A stretch of 64,000 nucleotides of DNA from JAHQVI01 sp050330195. Its GTDB lineage: Bacteria; Pseudomonadota; Alphaproteobacteria; Rhizobiales; Rhodomicrobiaceae. Within the stretch, counting starts at the first letter, position 1. Each line of letters opens with the position of its first letter. Below the pieces are notes generated by a model that was not told the DNA's origin, did no database searches, and saw nothing but the letters and a program-made list of their open reading frames with translations. The stretch lies in NCBI GenBank assembly GCA_050330195.1, contig JBHJOB010000029.1, positions 5,534-69,533 on the forward strand. Direction: 5' to 3'. A program made the translations under genes and the position numbers. Below, one piece after another: positions 45,007 through 52,763 of the stretch.

Positions 45007-45570
45007 TTGAACCAAGCTCAAAAGAATCGGCTCGCCATTTTAATAGCTGGACCCTCGGGAGTTGGGAAGTCGACATTATGTCTAGAACTCCGCCAAGATA
45101 TCTTTGCTTTTAGTAATCAAGAAATTGGATATATTTGCGCAGACGCCTATGCGCATCTCTCGTTTCCCTGGCGTGGCAACGATTTCCAGCTAGACGTGAA
45201 ATACAAAGGGATTCTCGCGAGCTTAAAAATTATTGAAACTATTTATGAAATAATACTGTTAGAGGATACCTTCCGAAGGCAAACTGACATAGACCAAGTT
45301 CAATCCGCCCTTAGAAATCAGTACGTGTCTTTGATAACCGTTGTGTTATCGGCACAACTCAGCACGCTGATTGACCGCAATAAACAGCGCGATTGGCCGC
45401 ACAAAGTCGAAGATGACAAAATAGTCACGATTTACGAAAGACATCAACAATTTAATTGGACAAATGCGGTTAAAATCAATGCTGAGGTCTCGCCTCATGA
45501 AGTACGCGCAAGCGTGTTTGATCTACTACGCCCCGCACTACAAATACGGCCTAGCGGGCATCTCGGCTGA
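45007..45570 (+). CDS. P-loop kinase-like protein
   Basis: A 187-residue protein starting at TTG 45007 behind GGAG. Walker A is IAGPSGVGKSTLCLEL, as in guanylate-kinase, zeta-toxin or chloramphenicol-phosphotransferase-like kinases. A strand-rich middle (YEIILLEDTF, VSLITVVLSA) and DRNKQRDWPHK, which could be the lid arginines, follow. The substrate is unknown. It is convergent toward the TyrRS module, so a link with it is possible but unproven. AT-rich, clearly acquired. Confidence 0.7.
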   Translation: MNQAQKNRLAILIAGPSGVGKSTLCLELRQDIFAFSNQEIGYICADAYAHLSFPWRGNDFQLDVKYKGILASLKIIETIYEIILLEDTFRRQTDIDQVQSALRNQYVSLITVVLSAQLSTLIDRNKQRDWPHKVEDDKIVTIYERHQQFNWTNAVKINAEVSPHEVRASVFDLLRPALQIRPSGHLG

Positions 45571-45590
45571 GCACGTTTACAAGGCGCATA

Positions 45591-45878
45591 TCATCGAGCT
45601 ATGGCAGCAAGCGCGGTTTTATATACACTCTCTCCATCAAGACCGAAATGCAGCAGGAGTTCGTCTAGTGTACCGGTTGCGCCATCTGTATATCCAATGG
45701 ATGTCACATTGCTTGGTGTGCCACCGTATCTAACTAACGTGCTCGAAACGGCTCCTCCAAGCACATTTGGATGCCCGTTGTAAACTAAAACCACCGGTTT
45801 GCCTCCAGGAAGCAGGTCAACGAACCCTTCATCCAGAGCACCAGCGTTGATAATATTGACGACGCGAACCTTGTGCCC
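45591..45878 (-). pseudogene. Remnant of a transketolase C-terminal domain
   Basis: The minus frame from 45878 (just after a stop) to 45591 reads HKVRVVNIINAGALDEGFVD, then VVLVYNGHPNVLGGAVSSTL, and ends GTLDELLLHFGLDGESVYKT and ALAAIAR. This matches the C-terminal domain of transketolase-type subunits (glycine turn, GxxD, FGL-DxESV). The thiamine-binding parts are absent, so it is a truncated leftover. Confidence 0.65.
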
Positions 45879-46014
45879 TTAAGTGGTAAGTCGGTCACTA
45901 GCAGGTTGCTGATTTGATTTGGATACATCGTTTCTGCGGGGGAAAATCTTCTCTTCTGCTAGATAGTTAGAATCCACGTATAAGAGGGTCAAAGGTTCAC
46001 GGCATCAGAAGTTC

Positions 46015-47316
46015 TCACAGGTTACTACCAATCCGGAGCAAAACGTGCTGTTTTTTGCCCAGCGAAAGTTTGATAGCATTCTGGGATGTCAAGTCCTTTG
46101 TGGTCAGGATTGCATGCACATCGGCCACTGGCTGCCCATTTATTTTCAGCCCACCACTCTTTATCTGGCGTCGCGCTTCGCTTTTTGTAGTTACTAGCTT
46201 CGCATATTCATTGCTAAAAGCAGCCAGAACATTGATTCCGCGGTTCAGTGCGTCCGCCGAAACGAATACTGTAGGTAGCGTCTCAGATAGAAGTCCTTGT
46301 TCGAATGTTTCCCGTGCTGTTCGGCTCGCCTGTATTGCAGCTTCTCGGCCGTGTACCAATGCTGTCGCTTCGGTTGCTAGCACCTTTTTGGCTTCATTGA
46401 TATCGGCATCGCGCAAGTCAGTGAGGCGGGCAATCTCATCTAGCGGCAGTATTGTGAAAAGTTTCAGGAAGCGTTCGACATCAGCGTCGGCAACATTGCG
46501 CCAAAATTGCCAATAGTCGTAAGGTGACAAAAGATCAGCACTCAACCAAATTGATCCAGAGGCGCTTTTGCCCATCTTCGCGCCGGAGGCGGTGGTGATT
46601 AAATCGGAGGTAAGGGCATAAAGTGGATGTGTGCCCATACGTCGTCCTAATTCTATACCATTAATGATGTTGCCCCACTGATCAGAACCACCCATCTGCA
46701 GGTTACAATCGTATCGTTTAGCCAGTTCCACAAAGTCGTAGGCTTGCAGAATCATATAATTGAATTCAATGAACGAGAGTTCTTGCTGCCGTTCTAGCCG
46801 CATTGCAACCGAGTCCATGCTAAGCATGCGGTTGACTGAGAAATGCTTTCCAATATCACGAAGGAACTCGAGGTAGTCCAGCCTCATAAGCCATTCGGCG
46901 TTGTCAACCATTTCGGCATCTGAAGCGTTATCGCCGAAGCGCAAGAAACGGGCGAATATTGACTTCAAACGTTCCTTATTCTCCTCGATCTGCGTCAGGG
47001 TGAGCATCTTTCGACTTTCATCCTTCCCAGAAGGATCGCCTACACGAGTTGTGCCACCTCCCATCAGGGCAATGGGTTTCCCTCCGGTTTGTTGCAACCA
47101 ATAGAGTCGCATTATTTGAACAAGATTTCCTATATGGAAAGACGGCGCGGTACAATCGAAGCCGATATAACCAACATGTTTATGGGTCGATGCTATAGTA
47201 TCCAACGCTTCGAGGTCAGAGCATTGATGAAAGAATCCACGTTCTATAGTGACGCGAAGAAAGTCTGATTTAGCGGATAGTGTCTTCATATTGTGGTGTT
47301 CGGTCTCGTTTTGCAT
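46015..47316 (-). CDS. tyrS: Tyrosyl-tRNA synthetase (island copy)
   Basis: Up to 433 residues, a full-length class I synthetase of the bacterial TyrRS type: FHIGNL in place of HIGH, GTTRVGDPSGKD, QMGGSDQWGNI (tyrosine/ATP pocket), KMGKSASG as the KMSKS loop, and a C-terminal S4 RNA-binding domain (KSEARRQIKSGGLKINGQPV). All expected motifs are present, so it should be active. Homology starts at about the internal Met at 47289. It begins 9 bp after the radical SAM stop, so both are one operon. A second tyrS on a mobile island next to a peptide-modifying enzyme suggests a self-protection or substrate-supply role. Confidence 0.92.
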   Translation of the reverse strand: MQNETEHHNMKTLSAKSDFLRVTIERGFFHQCSDLEALDTIASTHKHVGYIGFDCTAPSFHIGNLVQIMRLYWLQQTGGKPIALMGGGTTRVGDPSGKDESRKMLTLTQIEENKERLKSIFARFLRFGDNASDAEMVDNAEWLMRLDYLEFLRDIGKHFSVNRMLSMDSVAMRLERQQELSFIEFNYMILQAYDFVELAKRYDCNLQMGGSDQWGNIINGIELGRRMGTHPLYALTSDLITTASGAKMGKSASGSIWLSADLLSPYDYWQFWRNVADADVERFLKLFTILPLDEIARLTDLRDADINEAKKVLATEATALVHGREAAIQASRTARETFEQGLLSETLPTVFVSADALNRGINVLAAFSNEYAKLVTTKSEARRQIKSGGLKINGQPVADVHAILTTKDLTSQNAIKLSLGKKQHVLLRIGSNL

Positions 47317-47325
47317 ATTTAATAG

Positions 47326-48390
47326 CTAGTTGACAACTTCAAGCACTGTATACTCGGTAGTCTTGTGTTCTGAATCTACTAAATGGCGATAGTAGGCATC
47401 GTTCATAATGCGCTTAAAACGACAATAATCGCGCAGTTTTTCATGCCGAGAATGATGTCGATCTCCATTCCAAAACCATTTCACATTATCACAGTATTCC
47501 CACCATGAACATTGAGTTCTAATGCAGGACAACTTAGGGTAGTCATTTCGAAGTCGTCCCGCAACATGCTCGATGCGGTCTTTGTAATTTGATAGATTAA
47601 TTGAGTACATATTTTCAAGATCGAGGTCAAATACATAGGCATCGTCACCCCCAAATGCTAATTCGGGGGAGACACTTGGGAATAGAATAAGAGGAGTCTT
47701 ACCCAAATACTTGGTAACGATCTTAGGTATAGCTTCTTCTAGGGCATGCCATTGCTGTTCGGTCGGAGGAACGTAGGCATCATAATTTACCTCATGCAGC
47801 ACGGGTATATGCCCCAATTCATCATAAAACCAGTCGACGATCTTGTCCAGATTACCGAATTGTGAAGGTGGAATAACGCACACACCTGCAATAAGGGGAA
47901 ATTCCTTAGAGTTATAACGTCGGATAAAGTCAATGACCTTGTGGGGGTCGGGAGCTCCTGGATCTGGTGCTATTGGGTTCTCAATCGATATGCAAGCATG
48001 GCTCAGGGCACTTTGTTTTGCACTTTCGAGCCAACTAGTTGATAGCGCCTTTCCGGCCGTTAGTACGAACGGCTTGGTGCCAACGATTGAATATGCAGTA
48101 TTAGCATATTCAAAGAGCTTCCCCTTCATGGTCATTGGATCGCCTCCAGAGAACCGATATCGAGTTTCCCCACTAATAACTGTCGACCAATGCTTAATAA
48201 AGTTCATATAAGCAGCAAAAAGGTCGGGATTTAAGTGGTACTCAATTTCCTTACGATCCCTTCGGGAGTAATAATGACAGTATGTGCAATGAGCGTTGCA
48301 TATACCTGTCACGACGACATTGAATGTAAAGAGGCGCTTTCTTGCGACCCGACCAGCGCCTTGGCCAGGTAAACCGTCAGCAACAATCAT
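47326..48390 (-). CDS. Radical SAM protein with SPASM-like C-terminal cysteines
   Basis: A 354-residue enzyme. CxxxCxxC is CNAHCTYC (Cys31, 35, 38), binding the [4Fe-4S] cluster that cleaves SAM. The GGDP-type motif is FSGGDPMTMKG, and SIENPIAPDP lies mid-barrel. The C-terminus has Cys at about 289, 294, 300 and 323 (CIRTQCSWWEYC...YC), fitting an auxiliary cluster as in SPASM/Twitch maturases of ribosomal peptides. It sits 95 bp after a 53-residue peptide gene and directly before tyrS. It is an obvious candidate peptide maturase; the exact chemistry is unknown. Confidence 0.85.
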   Translation of the reverse strand: MIVADGLPGQGAGRVARKRLFTFNVVVTGICNAHCTYCHYYSRRDRKEIEYHLNPDLFAAYMNFIKHWSTVISGETRYRFSGGDPMTMKGKLFEYANTAYSIVGTKPFVLTAGKALSTSWLESAKQSALSHACISIENPIAPDPGAPDPHKVIDFIRRYNSKEFPLIAGVCVIPPSQFGNLDKIVDWFYDELGHIPVLHEVNYDAYVPPTEQQWHALEEAIPKIVTKYLGKTPLILFPSVSPELAFGGDDAYVFDLDLENMYSINLSNYKDRIEHVAGRLRNDYPKLSCIRTQCSWWEYCDNVKWFWNGDRHHSRHEKLRDYCRFKRIMNDAYYRHLVDSEHKTTEYTVLEVVN

Positions 48391-48411
48391 GATTTATCTC
48401 GCAAATAACAA

Positions 48412-48440
48412 ACGCCCTTATCGCTCGCAGATAAGGGCGT
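48412..48440 (-). terminator. Hairpin between precursor peptide and radical SAM gene
   Basis: A perfect 11-bp stem (ACGCCCTTATC / GATAAGGGCGT) with a 7-nt loop. On the minus strand it is followed by TTTGTTATTTG. Such partial terminators are common between a ribosomal-peptide precursor and its enzyme, giving more precursor than enzyme. Confidence 0.75.
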
Positions 48441-48485
48441 CGTATAATAGCCAGCGGTACTCAGCGAACGTAAGTCTCAGCGAAA

Positions 48486-48647
48486 TCAGTGACCTGGCAT
48501 ACTGCTGGAATAAGAGATGCCCAAAACCACATCGCGAGAATTATCGGTTGTAGTCTTGGCCAGCAACTCAGCAAGCGCCAGAGCAAGCGCACTGGCCTTT
48601 GATGTGTTTTGTTCGGAAGTCATTACTCTTTTGGAATTTATTTTCAC
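48486..48647 (-). CDS. Putative precursor peptide of a radical SAM peptide system
   Basis: A 53-residue frame starting at GTG 48647, with AGGAG eight bases upstream; an internal ATG (codon 9) would give 45 residues. A basic start (KINSKRV) is followed by a Ser/Ala/Leu helix-like leader (SKASALALALAELLAKTTTD) and a short C-terminal part after DVVLG that reads ISYSSSMPGH. Size, strong ribosome-binding site, own promoter, hairpin after the stop and the radical SAM gene next are the features of a RiPP precursor. The single Tyr46 in YSSS is the likely modification site. Confidence 0.65.
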   Translation of the reverse strand: MKINSKRVMTSEQNTSKASALALALAELLAKTTTDNSRDVVLGISYSSSMPGH

Positions 48648-48688
48648 AGTGTTCACTCCTCACCATAGTCTAGAGTATATATAATTTA

Positions 48689-48717
48689 TTTATACACAGA
48701 TTTTGGTTTCTTGTCTA
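48689..48717 (-). promoter_or_regulatory. Sigma70-like promoter of the peptide/radical SAM/tyrS module
   Basis: Minus strand: TAGACA (48717-48712), 17 nt, TATAAA (48694-48689), then an AT-rich start region and the GTG at 48647. It overlaps the last codon of the replication-relaxation gene. Confidence 0.6.
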
Positions 48718-49719
48718 TAGCATCTCCCGCACCTTCCCTTCCCCGTCTTCAAATGGCACGGCGAGAATATCGCCCTCGTGAGCGAAAATCGTTTGCAAAT
48801 CCGTGAACAGAAAGCGGTAGGGCTTGACCGAGTGCGGACGTACGGCCAGACGCTTACGATACATCGCCTGCATCTTCCCCACCCGGTCGCGGCTGGTCGT
48901 GACAGTCAAGACTTGGAACGTCGGAATACCGAATGCGCGCTCATGCACGCGGCCGGCGAAAGCGTAGCTGTAAACGACGAACTTGCGTAAGAGCGACGTG
49001 TCTTTCCAGAACTTCAGCGTCTTCAGCTTTCGATCTCCGACGTCAATCGTTTCGGTGCCGCGGTCGATCTCGAGGAAGATGGCGCGACGGTTTCGGCCCT
49101 CGGGAAGGTTCTTGTAGTGGAGCATGAAAAAACCATCGGGGATGGTGCCCTCATGCTCGCTGTAGCCGTGCCAGTTGACGCGCGCCGAGACAACGCTCGG
49201 CAGCGTATCGCGTTTCAATATCTGCGGCGCAAAGCGCGCGTAGATTTGATCGGGATATAAAAACTCCAGATGCTCCCGCGCCTCGGCTGACTTGCGGCAG
49301 GACACCAGAAAGCGCGTCTGTTCCAGCGCGTGCAAGACGTGCTGCGAGCTCAAGCTCTTGCCGCGATCGCGATAGCGGTCGGGCTTTGCGACCAGGCCGT
49401 AGGCTTCGGTCAAGCGCCGCGCGCCTTTGACGCCAAGCGTGTACGCCACCGGTAGCGATCCCCCACCGGGCACGTGGATTTGTTCGATCTGCGCGAGGCG
49501 TTGCAGGTACTGATTGAGATGCAGTTTGCGAAGCCGGCGGCGCACCTTGTCGACGGATCGCGGTGCCAGGAGCACATAGATGGTGTTGGCGTCGATGATG
49601 TCGTGCCGGTAGACCTCCAGCAGAATCTGATCGTCGTCATTGGTGACGGCGATGTTCGGTCTGTCTTCAGTGAGGCGGTATTTGGAATACCGCGTTCGCG
49701 TGATAGTTGGCATACGCAT
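48715..49719 (-). CDS. Replication-relaxation family protein
   Basis: A 334-residue protein with an N-terminal winged-helix part (ILLEVYRHDIIDANTIYVLL, VRRRLRKLHLNQYLQRL) and a C-terminal domain (IPDGFFMLHY, RAIFLEIDRGTETI) typical of the replication-relaxation family found in mobile elements beside VirD4-type ATPases. A nuclease-like EhD/ExD pattern (FLEIDRG) is visible. It starts 11 bp after the upstream ATPase stop and is last in the transfer-like operon. Confidence 0.75.
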   Translation of the reverse strand: MRMPTITRTRYSKYRLTEDRPNIAVTNDDDQILLEVYRHDIIDANTIYVLLAPRSVDKVRRRLRKLHLNQYLQRLAQIEQIHVPGGGSLPVAYTLGVKGARRLTEAYGLVAKPDRYRDRGKSLSSQHVLHALEQTRFLVSCRKSAEAREHLEFLYPDQIYARFAPQILKRDTLPSVVSARVNWHGYSEHEGTIPDGFFMLHYKNLPEGRNRRAIFLEIDRGTETIDVGDRKLKTLKFWKDTSLLRKFVVYSYAFAGRVHERAFGIPTFQVLTVTTSRDRVGKMQAMYRKRLAVRPHSVKPYRFLFTDLQTIFAHEGDILAVPFEDGEGKVREML

Positions 49720-49730
49720 ATTTTACCACG

Positions 49731-51515
49731 CTACCCTAACCCGTCGTCGTCCTCGGCGGCGTCAAGCAGTGGATGCACCGCATACCCGCCCGAGAATGTC
49801 CGGGCATCATGAAAGAGCCGGCGTTGGTGATGCTGGAGCATGAGCCTGGCTTCGTCGGCGGGGACGGTATACGGGCTCGCCGCCAAGACATGCTGCGTGA
49901 AGTTCTCGACCAAGCGGTCGGTCACTACCGGTGTAGTGATCGCATAGGTTTCGATGTCAAAACTCGGCGTGGCTGATCCCTTCACCACTGCGTGACGCGG
50001 CGGGATGTCGCGTAAACGCGCGACAGCCATGTGGCGCACATTCTCGAGCCCATGCACTGCTCCTGGCAGGAGCTCGAGAATTGGCTCGAGCGACTCACTG
50101 GCACCCTGTCCGCGGCTGGCGCTCCGGACACTGACGTAGGTTGTCGATCGGCCGACGGAGCGATTGATTGCCGATACGGCGCTCTCGGCCGCGGCCATGG
50201 TGATGACGCTTTGGCTCGTCGGGAAGCCGAACTCATCATAGGTGGGCGTCACGCTCTGGGACTGGCTCGTGCCGGTGACATCGCTCGTCGCTTCACCGAC
50301 AGTCGTGCTTTCGGCGTAGCCCTCGCTCGCGCCTTCGCTCTCGCTCCAGTTATTGAGCCACGTCCGACGATAGCCGACGACACCAGGCTTGGTGAGCGAT
50401 TGCACAGGTATTTCCAGATCGTATTCGGTGCGGAAAAGTTGGTCAGCCAGAATGACCGCATCCTCATCGGAAATGCCGCCGAAGATGACCTTGTTCTGAA
50501 TGCTCATCACACCCTGGTAGATGGCGTCGCCGCGTTCGCGCAGCTGCTCAAGCCATTGGTGGGCCAGAATGACGTGAAAGCCGCGCTTGCGGGAGCGGGC
50601 AAGAATGCGGGTTATGTCGGCGGTGAGAAAATCACCGCACTCATCGATGTAGGCGTAAAACGGTTTTTGCTGCGCGGTCTTTGGATCGCGGCGGCTGGCG
50701 CAGTAGAAGAGCTCGCGGACAAACAGCGCGCCAAAGGCGCGGGCCGGATCATCCCCCATTGCCTCGGGTGAAAGGTTGATGAGGACGATGTCGCCGTTGT
50801 CCATGCACTCGCGAAAATCAATCGGTGCGTCATACGCCGACAGCGTCTCGCGAATTTCGGCGTCGCCAAGGAGTTCGGCAAAGCGTCGGCGCGATCCGCC
50901 AAACTCCGTGAGGTGATCGCGTTTGGCCTGCTCGGCCATGTGCCGGTAGCCTTCCCAGATTTCCGCCACGATCGGATCGCTGATGTCGTGCGTGAGATAG
51001 GCGACGACCTGATCGTGATCAGCCGTGCTCGTCAGATAAAATGCTTCCGCGAGCGAGTAGCCCTTGGCCATCAGCACGGTGAGAATCGCGCGGATCGTGT
51101 TGCGGATCGCGGGCGTGTTCCGCGAGTCCTCCCCACCCCACACCTGAGCGAGTGCTTCGATCACATTGTCGACCCGATGCCGCGGCTTTTCGGATTGATG
51201 CACGAAGAGTGGATTGAAACGGAAGCGCCAATTGGGATCACTGGGATCGAAGAGATGAATCCGACGACGGTAGAGCGTCTTGTGAACCTCGAGGCTGGCG
51301 CACCAATCTACGATGCTCTCATAGAGATCACCTTCGGGATCAATCAGGCACACGCCGTGGCCGGCTAAAATGTCTTCCCGAATGCAGTGCTCAAGAAACT
51401 TCGATTTGCCTTGGCCGGAGGCTCCCATGACGTGCATGTGGGTCGCGCGTCGCTCTGGGCTCAGGCGCACCGGTCTCCCGTCAGTGTGACCAATCCGGAT
51501 CGCCTTCGAGTTCAT
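49731..51515 (-). CDS. VirD4/HerA-type DNA-translocating ATPase 1
   Basis: A 594-residue P-loop ATPase of the type IV coupling-protein/HerA group: Walker A VMGASGQGKSKFLE (about residue 30), the downstream DPEGDLY, and Walker B FYAYIDECGDFL. ARSRKRGFHVILAHQWLEQL (the sensor/motif III-like region) follows. It lacks obvious N-terminal TM segments; the membrane anchor is probably supplied by the 188-residue protein in the same operon. A low-complexity Ser/Thr/Glu region lies at about 390-440. Confidence 0.85.
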   Translation of the reverse strand: MNSKAIRIGHTDGRPVRLSPERRATHMHVMGASGQGKSKFLEHCIREDILAGHGVCLIDPEGDLYESIVDWCASLEVHKTLYRRRIHLFDPSDPNWRFRFNPLFVHQSEKPRHRVDNVIEALAQVWGGEDSRNTPAIRNTIRAILTVLMAKGYSLAEAFYLTSTADHDQVVAYLTHDISDPIVAEIWEGYRHMAEQAKRDHLTEFGGSRRRFAELLGDAEIRETLSAYDAPIDFRECMDNGDIVLINLSPEAMGDDPARAFGALFVRELFYCASRRDPKTAQQKPFYAYIDECGDFLTADITRILARSRKRGFHVILAHQWLEQLRERGDAIYQGVMSIQNKVIFGGISDEDAVILADQLFRTEYDLEIPVQSLTKPGVVGYRRTWLNNWSESEGASEGYAESTTVGEATSDVTGTSQSQSVTPTYDEFGFPTSQSVITMAAAESAVSAINRSVGRSTTYVSVRSASRGQGASESLEPILELLPGAVHGLENVRHMAVARLRDIPPRHAVVKGSATPSFDIETYAITTPVVTDRLVENFTQHVLAASPYTVPADEARLMLQHHQRRLFHDARTFSGGYAVHPLLDAAEDDDGLG

Positions 51516-51517
51516 GC

Positions 51518-52144
51518 TTAGCCCTTGCTGAAATCTTTGCGACGCGCGACTTCATACAGCATCTCGATCCGCACCCGATCGTCGTCGGTGAGATTGTGTT
51601 CGCCGCCGCGCTCCTTAATGAGCGCATCGACGGCCGCTTTCGCCTCCCGCAGGTGCGGCCCGGCATTGCCGTGCCGGAGAATGTTTTCCGCCTCCGTGCG
51701 AAAGTCGTTTCGTTGCGGTTTGTTACGGTTCGGTTTGTGGGGCTTCGGTGGATTTCGTTCCAGTTCGCGCTGACGCGCTTCCATCTCCAGTTCATGCCTG
51801 CGCCGCTCCAGCGCCGCATCGAGTTCCATGTCTTCAATGGCGTACTCCGTGCGAATGCGCTTGCGCTCAATATCCTCGTTCCATTCCTCGGTTTCGATAA
51901 CTGCCCCTTGCAAGTTGGTCTGGGCACGGAGATTCTCGCCAAGCGCCTGCGTCATGTCCGTGTGCGCTTTGACCTCGGCCGTCCGGGATTCACAGTATTT
52001 GCGGTCGGCGTGAGCGCGCATCCGGGCGCGCAGATTTGTCATCCCTGCCGGAGCGGCCGGCAGTTGCACCCGCGTATGCGATCGCGCGACCAGTTCGGTC
52101 TTGGCCGCTGGTTTGTCGCGCTCGCCGTCGTCATCCTTTGCCAC
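51518..52144 (-). CDS. Charged coiled-coil protein of the transfer-like operon
   Basis: A 208-residue protein from GTG 52144 (AAAGGG upstream; overlaps the previous gene by 14 bp). A long Arg/Glu-rich coiled coil (MELDAALERRRHELEMEARQ) is followed by a basic Pro/Asn/Lys linker and a small helical end. No family known. It is probably a structural or bridging component for the ATPases. Confidence 0.6.
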   Translation of the reverse strand: MAKDDDGERDKPAAKTELVARSHTRVQLPAAPAGMTNLRARMRAHADRKYCESRTAEVKAHTDMTQALGENLRAQTNLQGAVIETEEWNEDIERKRIRTEYAIEDMELDAALERRRHELEMEARQRELERNPPKPHKPNRNKPQRNDFRTEAENILRHGNAGPHLREAKAAVDALIKERGGEHNLTDDDRVRIEMLYEVARRKDFSKG

Positions 52145-52697
52145 GTTGTGCCCTTTCTGCTTCCTCGGCGCGTAGCTTGGCACGGTTATACTGCTGCGCT
52201 GCCCGGAGCAGCTCGGCCTGCGCATTGTGATAGTCTGTGTCGGCCCGCAGCTCTTCGGTGGCCTGCCGATAGCGACGGAGGTTGAACTTCTTCGCGATGC
52301 CGGAAAACGGCGACGTGCTGCCCGCCTTGAAACGGTTTGCCAGGTCAGGCATGTCGACCAAGCCGCCCGATTTGCGGCGCAGCGGTGCCGGGAGAAACTG
52401 GGCGAAGAACTTCAGGGCGGGAGGCAGATCATCGGAATACGGGATGAACAGCAACACCAGAGCGGTAATGCCATACACGCCAAACGAGATCATAGCCTGG
52501 CCAAAAAACATCGGGTCTGAGGTCGGAGCCCCCATGAACAACCAAAGCAGGATCATGATCCAGCCGAGATACAAATAGACAAAGTAGCCAAACACGAGCA
52601 CAGCTATGACGAGGGGAATGCCGATAACAATCATGAGAATTGTGCCGATAACTTCACCCATCAATAGCTCCCAGCTTTTCGCAATCAATTGATTCAA
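52131..52697 (-). CDS. Membrane protein of the transfer-like operon
   Basis: A 188-residue protein with about three TM segments in the first 100 residues (GTILMIVIGIPLVIAVLVFG; WIMILLWLFMG; YGITALVLLFIPY) and a cytoplasmic helical/coiled-coil C-terminus rich in Ala, Glu and Arg. Position suggests a membrane scaffold for the VirD4-like ATPases. Confidence 0.65.
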   Translation of the reverse strand: MNQLIAKSWELLMGEVIGTILMIVIGIPLVIAVLVFGYFVYLYLGWIMILLWLFMGAPTSDPMFFGQAMISFGVYGITALVLLFIPYSDDLPPALKFFAQFLPAPLRRKSGGLVDMPDLANRFKAGSTSPFSGIAKKFNLRRYRQATEELRADTDYHNAQAELLRAAQQYNRAKLRAEEAERAQRGKG

Positions 52698-52763
52698 TGA
52701 GCACTCGAAATATACTGTATCCTTAGATGGATTCTATAGCTATTGCTAGCGTGCTTAACGCCT

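Noticed and set aside
47326..48390. Plus-strand small frames opposite the radical SAM gene as candidate precursor peptides
   Set aside because: They lie inside the enzyme gene on the wrong strand and lack ribosome-binding sites; the frame at 48486-48647 is far better.
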